Both the position numbers and the translations under genes were made by a program. Shown here one piece after another: positions 36,001 to 41,868 of a DNA stretch of 64,000 nucleotides. A model generated the notes under the pieces. It ran no database searches, had not been told where the DNA came from, and saw only the letters and a program-made list of their open reading frames with translations. Within the stretch, counting starts at the first letter, position 1; each line of letters begins with the position of its first letter. Origin of the DNA: Ashinkailepas kermadecensis (taxonomy: Eukaryota; Arthropoda; Thecostraca; Neolepadidae); the NCBI GenBank assembly GCA_034440615.1, contig JAOTOM010003920.1:62001-126000 (forward strand), written 5' to 3'.

Positions 36001-38269
36001 CTGTCCTGACGTTTACATGGCTGCGTCAGACTTAGGGATACGTTGTAATGAACTGTATTCAACACTGTTTTGTTTGGGTTCTCGTTATCGTGTCTATATA
36101 GTAGTGCTGAACTCTGCATTGGCGAAGCATTTCACTACGCAATCTATAAAAAAAGTGTACTTATGTAATTCCACATCTGTTACATATGTGTAACGGAAAA
36201 AAGGTCGGATTCAAATTGGATGCGTCATGCACGAAGATCCGTACTTGCAGCAGAAACGCAAAAGAACGTGAATTTGGATCCAGTGTCCTGTCTGCCGAAT
36301 GGTGTGGCGGCAAATACAGCCTTCCTTCCCGTCCTGTCCACTGGACTCCTCATCAAAGAGCAATTTAACATCTTCACAATGTTGCGTTGACCTCGGTCCT
36401 TCTTAGCTATCTTGTTCGCAATCGATGCGTTTTCTACTTGATTACGTATGTGTGTATGGCTGAATGGTCAGCTGACGTGACCTGCCCTCGACCGACAGCG
36501 TCAGCTGACGTGACCTGCCATTGACCGACAGCGTTAGCTGACGTGACCTGCCCTTGACCTACAGCGTCAGCTGACGTGACCTGCCCTTGACCGACAATGT
36601 CAGCTGACGTGACCTGCCCTTGACCTACAGCGTCAGTTGACGTGACCGACCGACAACGTCAGCTGACGTGACCTGCCCTCGATCTACAGCGTCAGCTGAT
36701 GTGACCTGCCCTTGCCCGACAATGTCAGCTGACGTGACCTGCCCTTGACTGATAATGTCAGCTGACGTGACCTGCCCTTGACCGACAGCGTTAGCTGACG
36801 TGACCTGCCATTGACCTACAGCGTCAGCTGACGTGACCTGCCCTCGACCTACAGCGTCAGCTGATGTGACCTGCCCTTGACGGACAATGTCAGCTGACGT
36901 GACCTGCCCTTGACCTACAGCGTCAGCTGACGTGACCTGCCCTTCACTGATTATGAGGCCGAAATATCGTGCGTCTGGTGCTTTTCTCGGGACGTACATT
37001 TTGTCAGGGATGTGACAAAGCATTGTTTAGTGGTAATACACCTAAAGCAATCCTGAGCCTTCGGGGAGTGAAGTGCAAGATCATATGACGAATGACCTTC
37101 CAACCAGTGCAGCGACTATGTTGTCTTCCCCGTGATAACCTATCCAGGGACCGAGTCGCCTCTCCCCGATATTATGACTACCCTACCCCGTCGCATGAAA
37201 CGAAAATCACTCCTCACTTTGTTAAGCTAATCTCCCTTCACTGGATGACTCTGTCCCCCTTTCTACAGTATGACTCAACCCCCCTCCCCACGGCATGATC
37301 CTGACTCCATATCCACAGTATGCTGCTCACCTCTCCCGCAGTATGCTGCTGATCCCTCCTACAGTATGCCGCTGACACCTCCCACAGTATGCCGCTCATC
37401 CCTCTACACAGTATGTCGCTGACCCCTCCCACAGCATGCCGCTGATCCATCCCACAGTATGCCGCTCATCCCTCCCCACAGCATGCCGCTCATCCCTCCC
37501 AAAGCATGCCGCTCATCCCTCCACACAGTATGCCGCTGATCTCTCGCCACAGTATGCCGAGGACCCCTCCCACAGTATGCCGCTGATCTCTCGCCACAGT
37601 ATGCCGAGGACCCCTCCCACAGTATGCCACTGACCCCTCCCACAGTATGCCGCTGACCCCTCCCACAATATGCCGCTGACCCCTGTCGATAGTATGCGGG
37701 CGATTTCTGCTCGCAGTTCAGACCATCCACAGTATGTCGCCGACTCCTCCCCTTAGTATGCCGCTGACCCCCCCCCCCCCCCACCCCACACACACACACA
37801 CATACAATATACTGCTGACTCCTACCCGCAGTAGAACCCTGACTTTCCCGTAGTAGGGCGCCGACTCCTCCCTGTAGTACAGGGAGGAGTGCCCTGTAGT
37901 ACAGGGAGCCTGTCTTCTCCACATTACTACGCTGGCTGTCCCATAGTAGGGCCCTGACTCTTCCGTGAAGTACGAGCCTGTTTCCCCACATTACGACGCT
38001 GGCTTTTCTGGCGATGTGACCCTGACGGTGCCGCAGCGTGCCGCTGACCCCCTCCCGCCATTTTCCGACACCAGGTGCCGCTGAGTCGGATGTTCGGCTA
38101 CGCCACCGAGCTGCGGTCGGGCACGCAGGGCAAAGGCGAGTTCAGCATGGAGTACGCGCGCTATGTGCCGGCTGCCCCCGACATACAGGCGCGCCTGGTG
38201 GAGCAGTACCAGCGACTGCTGCACGGCGATGTGCCAGACGCCAGGAAGGCCGGCAAACGGCGAAACTGA
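1157..38269 (+). CDS. GFM1: Mitochondrial elongation factor G1, 14 exons, 5' end outside window
   Basis: GFM1 is the mitochondrial GTPase that drives tRNA/mRNA translocation on mitoribosomes. Fourteen exons with GT/AG borders and matching phases splice to 2034 nt (677 codons plus TGA). This compares with about 750 residues in the human protein, so roughly the first 75-80 residues, including the P-loop (G1), lie upstream. Visible motifs are G2 (RGIT, exon e1), G3 (DTPGH, split e1/e2), G4 (NKLD, e2), a G5 variant (GTALKN where the family usually has GSAxKN, e5), the domain III signature GMGELHLEI (e9), the domain IV signature SGGAGQYG (e10), the domain V signature EFQG...NRR (e13) and the C-terminal MFGY.TELRS block (e14). 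The frame is intact with no stops, so the gene looks functional. Its span is inflated to over 37 kb by repeat-filled introns. Paralogue GFM2 is less likely given the near co-linear match to GFM1. Confidence 0.96.
1290..2807 (+). other. GFM1 intron, repeats of low order only
   Basis: Contains the relative of 140-250 and short AACTTC(C)AATTTTTG-type repeats around 2000-2200. No gene seen. Confidence 0.5.
2808..2891 (+). repeat. 42-bp tandem duplication
   Basis: Two copies of a unit with GATTTGCAGCAGGAGTACA and TCAGTATGGTCTGATATG. Confidence 0.85.
2985..3669 (+). repeat. 37-bp array ending at the e2 acceptor
   Basis: About 18 units, many degenerate, of GGCAG|GTCACGTGGACTTCAC plus TGACCCGGGTCGTGTC. 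The part after the bar equals the first 16 nt of exon e2, so each unit carries a decoy acceptor. The final unit is the real splice site. Confidence 0.9.
3670..3874 (+). CDS. GFM1: GFM1 exon e2 (G3 His to G4)
   Basis: 205 nt, entered with two bases that complete Gly of DTPG, left after two bases of an Arg codon. It encodes [21 protein letters not shown] and then FINKLDRMG, the G4 guanine-specificity motif. Its first 16 nt recur as the core of the 37-bp array upstream, and its last ~19 nt recur in a 45-bp array downstream, so both edges have been amplified. Confidence 0.97.
3855..4020 (+). repeat. 45-bp array starting at the e2 donor
   Basis: Three units of CGTCCTCCATCAGCTCCG|GTGAGCGGGG plus TAGGGGAGGTGCATAA. 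The part before the bar is the 3' end of e2. Decoy donors lie at 3920 and 3965; a fourth decayed unit follows. Confidence 0.9.
4174..4240 (+). mobile_element. 67-bp tail-only retroposed insertion
   Basis: Tail-family sequence (GGCGCCAAATGACC, GTCGGCGTGCCC, TTAAGCCC) ending in (AATC)n. It is flanked by GGTCAGGTG at 4165-4173 and 4241-4249. No promoter or body is present. Confidence 0.7.
4330..4852 (+). repeat. 44-bp minisatellite in the e2-e3 intron
   Basis: About 12 near-identical units containing GGTATCTGGGTTTGTCTG, TTGCTACTACCGCAGGC and TGGTTACCA. No similarity to a neighbouring exon was seen. Open in all + frames only because the unit lacks stops. Confidence 0.95.
4922..5097 (+). repeat. 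28-bp array ending at the e3 acceptor
   Basis: Six to seven units of CAG|GTCACGTGACGGTCGTGTCG plus CCCCG. The last unit supplies the real acceptor. Only GTC after the bar matches exon e3 (GTCCAAG), so exon derivation is weak here. Confidence 0.9.
5098..5214 (+). CDS. GFM1: GFM1 exon e3
   Basis: 117 nt, phase 2 in and phase 2 out. It encodes the G' segment ([15 protein letters not shown]..., [14 protein letters not shown]). The acceptor CCGCAG is the last unit end of a 28-bp tandem array. The donor is GGGTAATC at 5215. Confidence 0.95.
6028..6062. repeat. (TA)n microsatellite
   Basis: About 17 TA dinucleotides. Confidence 0.95.
7134..7236 (-). pseudogene. 5S rRNA-like sequence, partial
   Basis: On the - strand the segment reads GGCAACGGCC, then CGTCCGATCACTGAAGTTAA, GCAGC, GGTTAGTACGTATATGGGTG, ACCGCCTGGGAACA and CGGGTGTCGTC. 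This follows 5S rRNA in order, with the internal control region largely kept. It is ~103 nt, against about 120 for a functional 5S, with losses between the 5' end and CGTCCGATC. It may be a pseudogene or the head of a 5S-derived SINE. Confidence 0.75.
7905..8110 (+). repeat. 66-bp tandem repeat, about 3 units
   Basis: ACACGGAAAATAGCTCCC recurs at 7921, 7987 and 8053, each followed by CCCGGTGTGATGGCCA or close variants. A fourth decayed unit follows. Confidence 0.9.
8111..9227 (+). other. GFM1 intron, nothing recognised
   Basis: Mixed-composition sequence with short random open frames and no recognisable motif. Confidence 0.5.
9228..9960 (+). repeat. ~177-bp satellite-like array, 4-5 units
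   Basis: GACAGGGTTA starts recur near 9230, 9408, 9585, 9763 and 9940, followed by TATAAAAGTAGTCGAGTATG, GGCAGC.GATTTTATGC and AGACCATTGGAAATTAATTC. The AT-rich units diverge progressively to the right. Confidence 0.88.
9961..11129 (+). other. GFM1 intron, nothing else recognised
   Basis: Apart from the 40-bp insertion at 10300 I see no repeat or coding signal. Confidence 0.5.
10300..10339 (+). mobile_element. 40-bp tail-only retroposed insertion
   Basis: CTGCATGACCACTGC, GTCGATGCGCCCC and TAAACCCCC, flanked by AGATACCTGGTG (10288-10299) and AGACACCTGGTG (10340-10351), with one mismatch between the duplications. Confidence 0.65.
11130..11270 (+). repeat. Short degenerate tandem repeat
   Basis: Three to four ~46-bp units with TCGCACCCGCACCCTGGT and ACTCCGGTG. 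Confidence 0.75.
11330..11534 (+). repeat. 58-bp array ending at the e4 acceptor
   Basis: Three to four units with CGTTCCCAG|TGAGTTAGTGACACC and CTCTGGCAGTGAGGCGGTGA. The real junction is GTTTTCAG|TGAGACAGTTAGG, so the unit keeps the acceptor and a diverged version of the first exon bases. Confidence 0.8.
11535..11653 (+). CDS. GFM1: GFM1 exon e4
   Basis: 119 nt after TTTTCAG. It encodes [13 protein letters not shown] and [18 protein letters not shown], the helical tail of the G domain. It joins e3 through a split Gly codon and e5 through a split Glu codon. The upstream 58-bp array carries the same CAG|TGAG junction. Confidence 0.95.
11654..12039 (+). other. GFM1 e4-e5 intron start
   Basis: The open frame of e4 continues to ~11890 past the donor, but this part has no EF-G similarity. 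Nothing else recognised. Confidence 0.5.
12040..12740 (+). repeat. ~55-60-bp array ending at the e5 acceptor
   Basis: About 12 irregular units with GGGCACCACGTCTTGTACAG|AGGAGTATGTCG and GACCCAACCTCAGCTTA. The real junction is TCTTGTACAG|AGGAGTTG. Some units have lost the AGG. Confidence 0.88.
12741..12933 (+). CDS. GFM1: GFM1 exon e5 (G5 variant)
   Basis: 193 nt; acceptor TTGTACAG, donor CACGTGAGT. It encodes [32 protein letters not shown] replaces the usual GSA(L/F)KN of the G5 motif, a conservative Ser-to-Thr change. Its first bases AGGAGT follow TTGTACAG in many units of the upstream array. Confidence 0.95.
13030..13270 (+). repeat. Irregular ~38-bp repeats
   Basis: Repeated GGTCGCGCACGTCTCCATGG and CTCGCGCCTGT.TTCATG, with longer-range copies of GTCGCGCGGTCTTCATGG. 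Confidence 0.7.
13548..13706 (+). repeat. 79-bp tandem duplication
   Basis: Two virtually identical copies beginning TCCATATTTGTTTTATCC at 13548 and 13627. Confidence 0.93.
13834..14011 (+). CDS. GFM1: GFM1 exon e6 (domain II start)
   Basis: 178 nt, acceptor GGCCAG, donor AAGGTGGTA. It encodes the G-to-domain II linker and the first strands of the beta barrel: [11 protein letters not shown], then [13 protein letters not shown] and FNTRTGKK. The 3' side runs straight into ordinary intron sequence. Confidence 0.95.
14480..15390 (+). repeat. GTG-rich minisatellite up to the e7 acceptor
   Basis: About ten units of variable length (typically 80-90 bp) with GTGTGACCAGGTGAAGGTGC, GGTGATGTGG.CAGGTGACCG and CTGACAGACGACTGTGTGAC. 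Each holds CCAG|GTGAAGG, weakly like GGGCAG|GTTCGCG at the true acceptor. Confidence 0.88.
15391..15537 (+). CDS. GFM1: GFM1 exon e7 (domain II)
   Basis: 147 nt, 49 whole codons, between GGGCAG and GTACGT. It encodes [17 protein letters not shown], then [13 protein letters not shown], closely matching domain II of EF-G1. It is preceded by ~900 bp of GTG-rich tandem repeats that reach the acceptor. Confidence 0.95.
15568..15620 (-). repeat. Tail-family fragment
   Basis: On the - strand: GGGAGCTACATGGCC, GATGCGTCC and TAAAACCCAAATGACTAACTAA. It lies 30 bp after exon e7. Target duplication is not evident. Confidence 0.6.
15621..16499 (+). other. GFM1 intron, mostly featureless
   Basis: Only a small GGGCGAGATCCGCCCACCCC fragment near 15667, akin to the 16500 repeat. 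Confidence 0.5.
16500..16690 (+). repeat. Tandem duplication of ~100 bp with GC-rich palindromes
   Basis: Two copies with GGAGC(T/C)GAGATCTTA..., GGCGGAATCCGCCCCC and CAGTGCGCGTAATTTTCAGA, GGCCCTCCAGGGCGCG. Related GGCGGATTCC-type fragments occur near 15660 and 49970. Possibly old transposon termini. Confidence 0.7.
16976..17126 (+). mobile_element. tRNA-headed SINE, copy 1, perfect 15-bp TSD
   Basis: A 151-bp body flanked by CAATAGCAGTTTCTT at 16961-16975 and 17127-17141. The head has a Pol III A box (TGGTCTAGGGG) and B box (GGTTCGAATCT). The tail GCGACCAATCGGCGTGAGAG ... TAAAACCAATAACTAAC is shared with copy 2. A ~13-nt deletion lies between the two boxes compared with copy 2. Confidence 0.88.
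17855..18148 (-). pseudogene. GIY-YIG endonuclease-like region of the Penelope element
   Basis: The frame at 18090-17878 shows [11 protein letters not shown] then ITYIGETQ, the two halves of a GIY-YIG nuclease motif with the usual Cys pair between. A second overlapping frame covers the same stretch, showing a frameshift. It lies directly downstream of the reverse transcriptase, as expected. Confidence 0.72.
18126..19330 (-). pseudogene. Penelope-like reverse transcriptase, frameshifted
   Basis: The longest open piece (19221-18535) carries [20 protein letters not shown], a [15 protein letters not shown] palm motif, QKGIAIGS and the catalytic MRYIDDVLG. After 18535 the match continues in other frames (HFLDTLLTI..., then [11 protein letters not shown]...NYPPRMI), so at least two frameshifts are present. 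Homology extends up to about 19330 in the same frame, where the inverted arm begins; the N-terminal region is missing. Confidence 0.88.
19785..20223 (+). mobile_element. Fold-back / MITE-like insertion inside the Penelope right arm
   Basis: About 440 bp that interrupt the arm: the arm sequence ends at ...GGAAGGCCCAAGGC and resumes at CAGAAATATATACAG. Its two ends are inverted copies of each other (AAAAAGGGAGACGCTT, then AATCAGCGTTTGACGACC on the left; the complement near 20125-20180). There is no coding capacity. Orientation is arbitrary and exact ends are uncertain by a few bases. Confidence 0.68.
20316..20774 (+). other. GFM1 intron between Penelope element and array
   Basis: AT-rich, nothing recognised. 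Confidence 0.5.
20775..23622 (+). repeat. 2.8-kb minisatellite, 34-38-bp unit, ~77 copies
   Basis: The largest array in the window. The constant part is GACCGGTGCCAACTGCTGAC, followed by one of several endings (TGCCACCACTCCCATC, TGCTGCAACTCCCATC, TGCTAACACACTCCCATC, TGCTGCCACTCCCATC). It stops 14 nt before exon e8. Long minus-strand open frames across it are a by-product of the stop-free unit. Confidence 0.96.
23635..23726 (+). CDS. GFM1: GFM1 exon e8
   Basis: 92 nt after CCTCCTCAG. It encodes [17 protein letters not shown] and then FGKAVN, leading into domain III. It lies 14 nt downstream of the 2.8-kb, 37-bp-unit array. The donor is AACAGGTGGGA; the split Arg codon is completed in e9. Confidence 0.94.
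23971..24073 (+). CDS. GFM1: GFM1 exon e9 (domain III)
   Basis: 103 nt. It encodes [16 protein letters not shown] and then the highly conserved [10 protein letters not shown]. The intron before it (23727-23970) is the shortest in the window and has no array. Confidence 0.95.
24074..24616 (+). other. GFM1 e9-e10 intron
   Basis: A short duplication (CCGACACG.CCCCA.GGCCCTGAA) near 24390-24450 only. Confidence 0.5.
24617..24769 (+). CDS. GFM1: GFM1 exon e10 (domain IV start)
   Basis: 153 nt, 51 whole codons, from TTGCAG to GAGGTCAGT. It encodes [20 protein letters not shown] and [13 protein letters not shown]. Its last ~35 nt plus the donor are repeated at 64-bp spacing in the following intron. 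Confidence 0.95.
24736..25060 (+). repeat. 64-bp array starting at the e10 donor
   Basis: Units hold GGCCAGTACG.TCGGGTG and TCGGTGTGTTGGAG|GTCAGTCC, that is, the last ~35 nt of e10 plus its donor, then ~28 nt of intron. Decoy donors lie at 24834 and 24898. The final unit is split by a tail-only insertion. Confidence 0.92.
24937..24990 (+). mobile_element. 54-bp tail-only insertion inside a minisatellite unit
   Basis: TGGGCGCAAAATGACC, GCAGTCGACGCGCCC and TAAAGC, flanked by ACTATCGGCCAGTA at 24923-24936 and 24991-25004. It interrupts the last unit of the 64-bp exon-derived array, so it is younger than that array. Confidence 0.72.
25061..26099 (+). other. GFM1 e10-e11 intron, left part
   Basis: AT-rich, nothing recognised. 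Confidence 0.5.
26100..27710. repeat. Inverted and direct copies of an AT-rich fold-back family
   Basis: A block with CAGGAAGTTC(T/C)TTGC.ATG and TCTTAGTCTAGGTTAGGT occurs directly at ~26129-26300 and ~26685-26860. The segment 26455-26720 recurs inverted at 27440-27705 (for example GCAAATGATTAC...CAACTGAAA versus its complement), and a further inverted piece lies at ~27170-27380. No coding capacity; likely non-autonomous transposons. Confidence 0.7.
26938..26995 (-). repeat. Tail-family fragment
   Basis: Nearly the same core as the 27734 copy (TGTATAACCAATGCAG then TTGATGTGCC). No convincing target duplication was found. Confidence 0.6.
27734..27792 (-). mobile_element. 59-bp tail-only retroposed insertion
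   Basis: On the - strand: GGGCGCTGTATAACC, GCAGTTGATGTGCCC and TAAAACCC, ending AATAACTAACTAAC. Flanked by AAAACCCTGTATTA at 27720-27733 and 27793-27806, a perfect 14-bp duplication. Confidence 0.78.
27807..29437 (+). other. GFM1 e10-e11 intron, middle
   Basis: No gene or clear repeat; short frames have no recognisable motif. Confidence 0.5.
29438..30432 (+). repeat. 501-bp direct tandem duplication
   Basis: CGGGTGTACGGATATATTGC starts at 29438 and 29939. The copies look nearly identical through GATTCATGGATTG..., and each contains the palindromic run GGTAGGTACCTGCCTAGG. No gene was seen. Confidence 0.95.
30433..31224 (+). other. GFM1 e10-e11 intron, right-middle
   Basis: Nothing recognised. 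Confidence 0.5.
31225..31530 (+). repeat. 39-bp minisatellite, ~7-8 units
   Basis: Units of GATTGCGCTCATTCAGATGT plus ATATTGCACGTGCCTCCGT; later units change GTGATT to TGGATT. Because 39 is a multiple of three, one frame stays open. Confidence 0.93.
31531..32894 (+). other. GFM1 e10-e11 intron, right part
   Basis: A short GC-rich patch at ~32240-32350 stands out from the AT-rich surroundings; otherwise nothing recognised. Confidence 0.4.
32895..33024 (+). CDS. GFM1: GFM1 exon e11 (domain IV)
   Basis: 130 nt after GTTTACAG. It encodes [14 protein letters not shown] and EKGSLTG, matching the domain IV segment that follows GVLEPL in the family. A weaker AG six bases further in is ruled out by frame and homology. 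Confidence 0.94.
33555..34195 (+). repeat. 36-bp array upstream of e12
   Basis: About 17 units of GTGTCGGACAGGTACCTGGT plus GTCCGCTGGCTGTCCT. It ends ~30 nt before the e12 acceptor. The unit is a multiple of three, so long open frames appear on both strands. Confidence 0.95.
34224..34331 (+). CDS. GFM1: GFM1 exon e12
   Basis: 108 nt after GCGCCAG. It encodes [21 protein letters not shown], then [14 protein letters not shown], the end of domain IV. The donor is GAAGGTGAGC. The upstream 36-bp array stops about 30 nt before the acceptor. Confidence 0.95.
34332..35214 (+). other. GFM1 e12-e13 intron, left part
   Basis: Frequent CCTGACCTGA / GACCTGG words grow denser toward the e13 array; no gene. 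Confidence 0.5.
35215..35433 (+). repeat. Exon-edge array ending at the e13 acceptor
   Basis: Units of (CCAG|)TGTACGCCAACGGCCGGTGG, GACTACTGACCTGACC, some with TGTAGGCCAACTGCCGG, plus (CCTGA)n runs. The part after the bar equals the first ~21 nt of e13. The last unit is the true exon start. Confidence 0.92.
35434..35594 (+). CDS. GFM1: GFM1 exon e13 (domain V)
   Basis: 161 nt after CCCCAG. It encodes [20 protein letters not shown] and then [12 protein letters not shown]..., the domain V ferredoxin-like fold. I end it at the first donor (GAGGTACGC at 35595) because the protein then joins e14 at the conserved LYAE-VPL. Three further donors follow at exact 69-bp steps in an open frame, so longer forms are possible. 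Confidence 0.9.
35550..35810 (+). repeat. 69-bp in-frame array starting at the e13 donor
   Basis: Four units, each ending TGTACGCC(G/A)AG|GTACG, with donors at 35595, 35664, 35733 and 35802. The unit includes GGACAGGACAGCA.CGAGGG of e13. The frame is open through all units. Confidence 0.94.
35811..36469 (+). other. GFM1 e13-e14 intron, left part
   Basis: Nothing recognised between the 69-bp array and the 33-bp array. Confidence 0.5.
36470..36945 (+). repeat. 33-bp minisatellite, ~14 units
   Basis: Units of CGTCAGCTGACGTGACCTGC plus CCTTGAC(C/T)(G/T)ACAG in the e13-e14 intron. The core GTCAGCTGAC is palindromic. Confidence 0.95.
37255..37760 (+). repeat. ~28-bp array upstream of e14
   Basis: Repeated CCACAGTATGCCGCTGACCC and CTCC. 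The exon e14 junction is CACCAG|GTGCCGCTGAGTCGG, so the shared AG..TGCCGCTGA suggests derivation from the acceptor. The array ends ~300 bp before it. Confidence 0.82.
38075..38269 (+). CDS. GFM1: GFM1 last exon e14 with stop
   Basis: 195 nt, 64 codons plus TGA (38267-38269). It encodes [19 protein letters not shown] and then EFSMEYARY, ending in a basic KAGKRRN tail. An ~85-bp array starts right after the stop, so the 3' UTR probably runs into repeats. No clear AATAAA was found in the next kilobase. Confidence 0.96.
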   Translation: MPLSRMFGYATELRSGTQGKGEFSMEYARYVPAAPDIQARLVEQYQRLLHGDVPDARKAGKRRN

Positions 38270-38279
38270 CCCGACATCA

Positions 38280-39245
38280 CCGACAGGTGGTGATCTGGGA
38301 CGGCGGCCGTCTGTGACTCGCGGACGCTCCAGGGGTGGGGAGGGGACTGCCGACATCACCGACAGGTGTTGAGCTGGGGCGGCGGCCCCTAAACGCCGCG
38401 GCCCCCGGGGGGGGGGGGGGAGTCGCAGCCGCCAGGTGTTGAGCTGGGGCGGCGGCCGTCTATGACTGTCGCGGCCGCTCCAGGGGTGGGGAGGGGACAG
38501 TCGACGACATCACCGCCAGGTGTTGAGCTGGGACGGCGGCCGTCTGTGACTGTCGCGGCCGCTCCAGGGGTGGGGAGGGGACAGTCGACGACATCACCGC
38601 CAGGTGTTGAGCTGGGACGGCGGCCGTCTGTGACTGTCGCGGCCGCTCCAGGGGTGGGGAGGGGACAGTCGACGACATCACCGCCAGGTGTTGAGCTGGG
38701 ACGGCGGCCGTCTGTGACTGTCGCGGCCGCTCCAGGGGTGGGGAAGGGACTGTCAACGACATCACCCACACGTGTTCTGGGGCGGCGGCCGTCTGTGACT
38801 GTCGCGGCCGCTCCAGGGTGGGGAGGGATTGTCGAGATCACCGACAGGTGTTGAGCTGGGGCGGCGGCCGTCTACGACTGTCGCGGCCACTCCAGGGGTG
38901 GGGAGGGGACAGTCGACAACATCACCCACACGTGTTCTGGGGCGGCGGCCGTCTGTGACTGTCGCGGCCGCTCCAGGGGTGGGGAGGGGACAGTCGACGA
39001 CATCACCCACACGTGTTCTGGGGCGGCGGCCGTTTGTGACTGTCGCGGCCGCTCCAGGGGTGGGGAAGGGACTGTCAACGACATCACCCACACGTGTTCT
39101 GGGGCGGCGGCCGTCTGTGACTGTCGCGGCCGCTCCAGGGGTGGGGAGGGGACAATCGACGACATCACCGCCAGGTGTTGAGCTGGGACGGCGGCCGTCT
39201 GTGACTGTCGCGGCCGCTCCAGGGTGGGGAGGGACTGTCGAGATC
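38280..39245 (+). repeat. ~85-bp GC-rich array after the GFM1 stop
   Basis: About 11 units with CAGGTGTTGAGCTGGG, CGGCGGCCGTCTGTGACTGT, CGCGGCCGCTCCAGGGGTGG and GGAGGGGACAGTCGACGACA. It may be transcribed as 3' UTR. Confidence 0.93.
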
Positions 39246-39847
39246 TGTTGGTGACGGTGTGTGCGGTGTGGCGGTGCCGTGCTGGACGGCCGGGACGCGG
39301 TCGCATTTCTACCTGGCCGGACCAGGTTGTGGGTGAGGAGCGACAGGGCCACCTGTCAGCGGCAGAGGTGACTTTGCTCCTCCAGCTCGCCTTTGGCGCG
39401 TGCCAGGCAGTCTGGCCAGACTCGTGTGTGCACGCTAGTGCTGTTTAGACTGAAGTAGCCAGCATGCAGTACATATGTCGTGGAGAGGGAGTTGCATCGT
39501 GTTTCGCTTCTGTTTATGCCTTGAGCCACTCATAGGGAAGCGAATACATCATCATTATCATCGTCCGTCATATATAGATATCCTCGGGTGTGCAGTTCGA
39601 GTGAATAGAGTCGTCTGAATGAAGTCGTCGAGTGAATAGAGTGTCGTGAAGTCGTGGATTGGTAGAAAGCCCCGTGGCGATGATTTTCCCCGTACCACTG
39701 GTTTGATCCGTTCACAGTCGTTTACGATCGACTTTAAAGGTACAAAAGTTACCTGGTAGGGTGTTTATAAACTAAAATATAATCACACATTGAATGTGAC
39801 CGTATATGGCCAAAGTAATGTTGCTTATGGAGCAATCGTAGCAATAC

Positions 39848-39909
<62 letters not shown>

Positions 39910-40277
39910 ATTTAATTGATAAATTATTTCAGGTTTGTCAAATTTCTATGGAGATTTAGTCAGAATTCCTACTGGGTGGCTTTATGGACCAGGATTCTAT
40001 AGCGAAGCAGAGCTTGTTGGCCCCACCACCCGGACCATTAATTTTATATCAATACGCGAGTTATATTCTCCGTGTCATCTTATACATGAAAAATTCCCTA
40101 AATTCACTTTTCAGTCAATTCGGTGCAGAAACGTGGAAATCGACGTAACCTCAGGTCAGTGACTTCGACCTTGATTGAGTTTTCGAGATACCAAGGTTGT
40201 TAGTCTTGATGAAAGTACATCATGATGCGATTTGACACGTTGCAACTGCTCCGAATGGCGGTACTTAAAAAATATAA
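39246..40277. other. Intergenic, GFM1 3' side
   Basis: Apart from the (AT)n run, no coding or RNA feature; the GFM1 poly(A) site may lie here but no clear signal was found. Confidence 0.4.
39848..39902. repeat. (AT)n microsatellite
   Basis: About 27 TA dinucleotides. Confidence 0.95.
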
Positions 40278-41277
40278 CTGTAACAGCGCACACTTCCCAA
40301 TCAGGCCCCAAATTGCGAAATCACCGGCTGCACAACAGCGCCACACCTGCACGCTGTCAGACGCCGGGCTCGGACAGGTCGTATAAACAAACTGCCAAAT
40401 TTTGCACATCAACCACAGATGCAGATAAGCGTTGCACGGTGGCGCATACCAAGTGGATTACTCACGCATCGGTCTTCTTTATTCCTATCAAATAAACTCC
40501 AGAGAGACACCAGACGCTGTCAGCTCACATTAGCCAGGCGCGCGTCGGCCTCCTTGTTCGTATAAACACCCCGGATTCAGCACATTAATTACACTTATGC
40601 GTTGCACAATTGCTTTCACCTCTGCACGAGACTAGAGGTCAAAGAACAGCCTTTTCCGGTAGTATAAATACACAGTCGTATAAATACCCTGATACAGGAC
40701 CCTCGAGAGGGGCAGACCACCACCAGACGCCGACCTGCGAACATCGCTGCCGCCGAACGCCATCCGGCGACTACTACATCGTGACCTGGCTTGGCATGGG
40801 GACGGACCGTTAGACGACGAACAGAGAGCTGGGGTTTTAATCAAGTGTGGTTGTTTCAAGAAGGCTTGTGTGTGATAATAACAACGTAAGGTCCTGGACT
40901 ACTACCGCGGTGTTTTAAGGACCGTGAAACGAGAGGTGATGGACCATCGCTACCTACAGCAAACGCCGTCTACATCTGCCACGCCCCTAGCGCCAGCCGA
41001 CATAACCCGTTTGTCTCAGTGTTGTCATTCCTCGCGTGCAGTGGTCAACACACCACCTGTACCTCAACGAGGACTGCACATCGGCGCGTATCCGTCTCCA
41101 TCGAACCGAACGCCAAGACAGGTCAGTGGATATCTACCACGAATTTGGACTACCTCACCCACGGCAGTTGTACCTGCTGGGACATCTTAATCCCAGTAGC
41201 CGAACTACGGGCCGCTTACTCCACCATTCAAGACCGCCTCTGCAACTATCACATACAATATTGGGAATCCCTACGAC
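40278..41277 (+). repeat. Left inverted arm of the gypsy element
   Basis: A ~1-kb segment beginning TGTAACAGCGCAC, with AATAAA near 40490, two TATAAATA-like boxes near 40665-40690, and a stretch open in several frames from ~40920. It is about 95% like the right arm in the parts I compared. Similarity stops after TTGGGAATCCC, near 41277. Confidence 0.85.
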
Positions 41278-41868
41278 GATCAAGGAACAAATGCGACGAT
41301 CAAAGAACAGATCCGATGGCGTTCTACTCTGAGAGCATCCATTATTGTCAAATGTGGTTACATTTGCGATGTTCATCTCTGGAGATGAACATCGGAATTC
41401 AGACGGTAGGCGAGGTAGTTTTTCCTGTTTCAACACCTTCATTTTCTGCTTCGATTTTTCGTTTTCGTTCGTTGGCTGGAAAGTCCATAAACTGACCAAG
41501 CCGTAACCCTTCGTTCTGGCGCGCATAATCCGTGAGTTTCCTCCTTGAACGTAAATCGTAGCGGGGAGTCGGTTGCGTGTGTGAATACTCGCCGTTCAGT
41601 GGCGGTTGTGTTTGACTCGAACTCCCTACTCTGCCCGTTAACAGTGATGGGTTCTTAGCCTGAGGAAAATGAACATTCGAAGGGTTGGCAGGGAATGGTG
41701 GGATTTCGCCGTATCCCTGTTCGGTGGTTCTGTATCCGTATCCGGCCTCCGTGGGCTGTTTATCATCGCATGGTAACCGACGCTGGTCATACCAGAGGCG
41801 ATCACTATGGGGGAGCTTGGCTGCTCGTGGGGGCTGATGGCGGAACGGCTCCTCCTCCGGTCTCGTAC

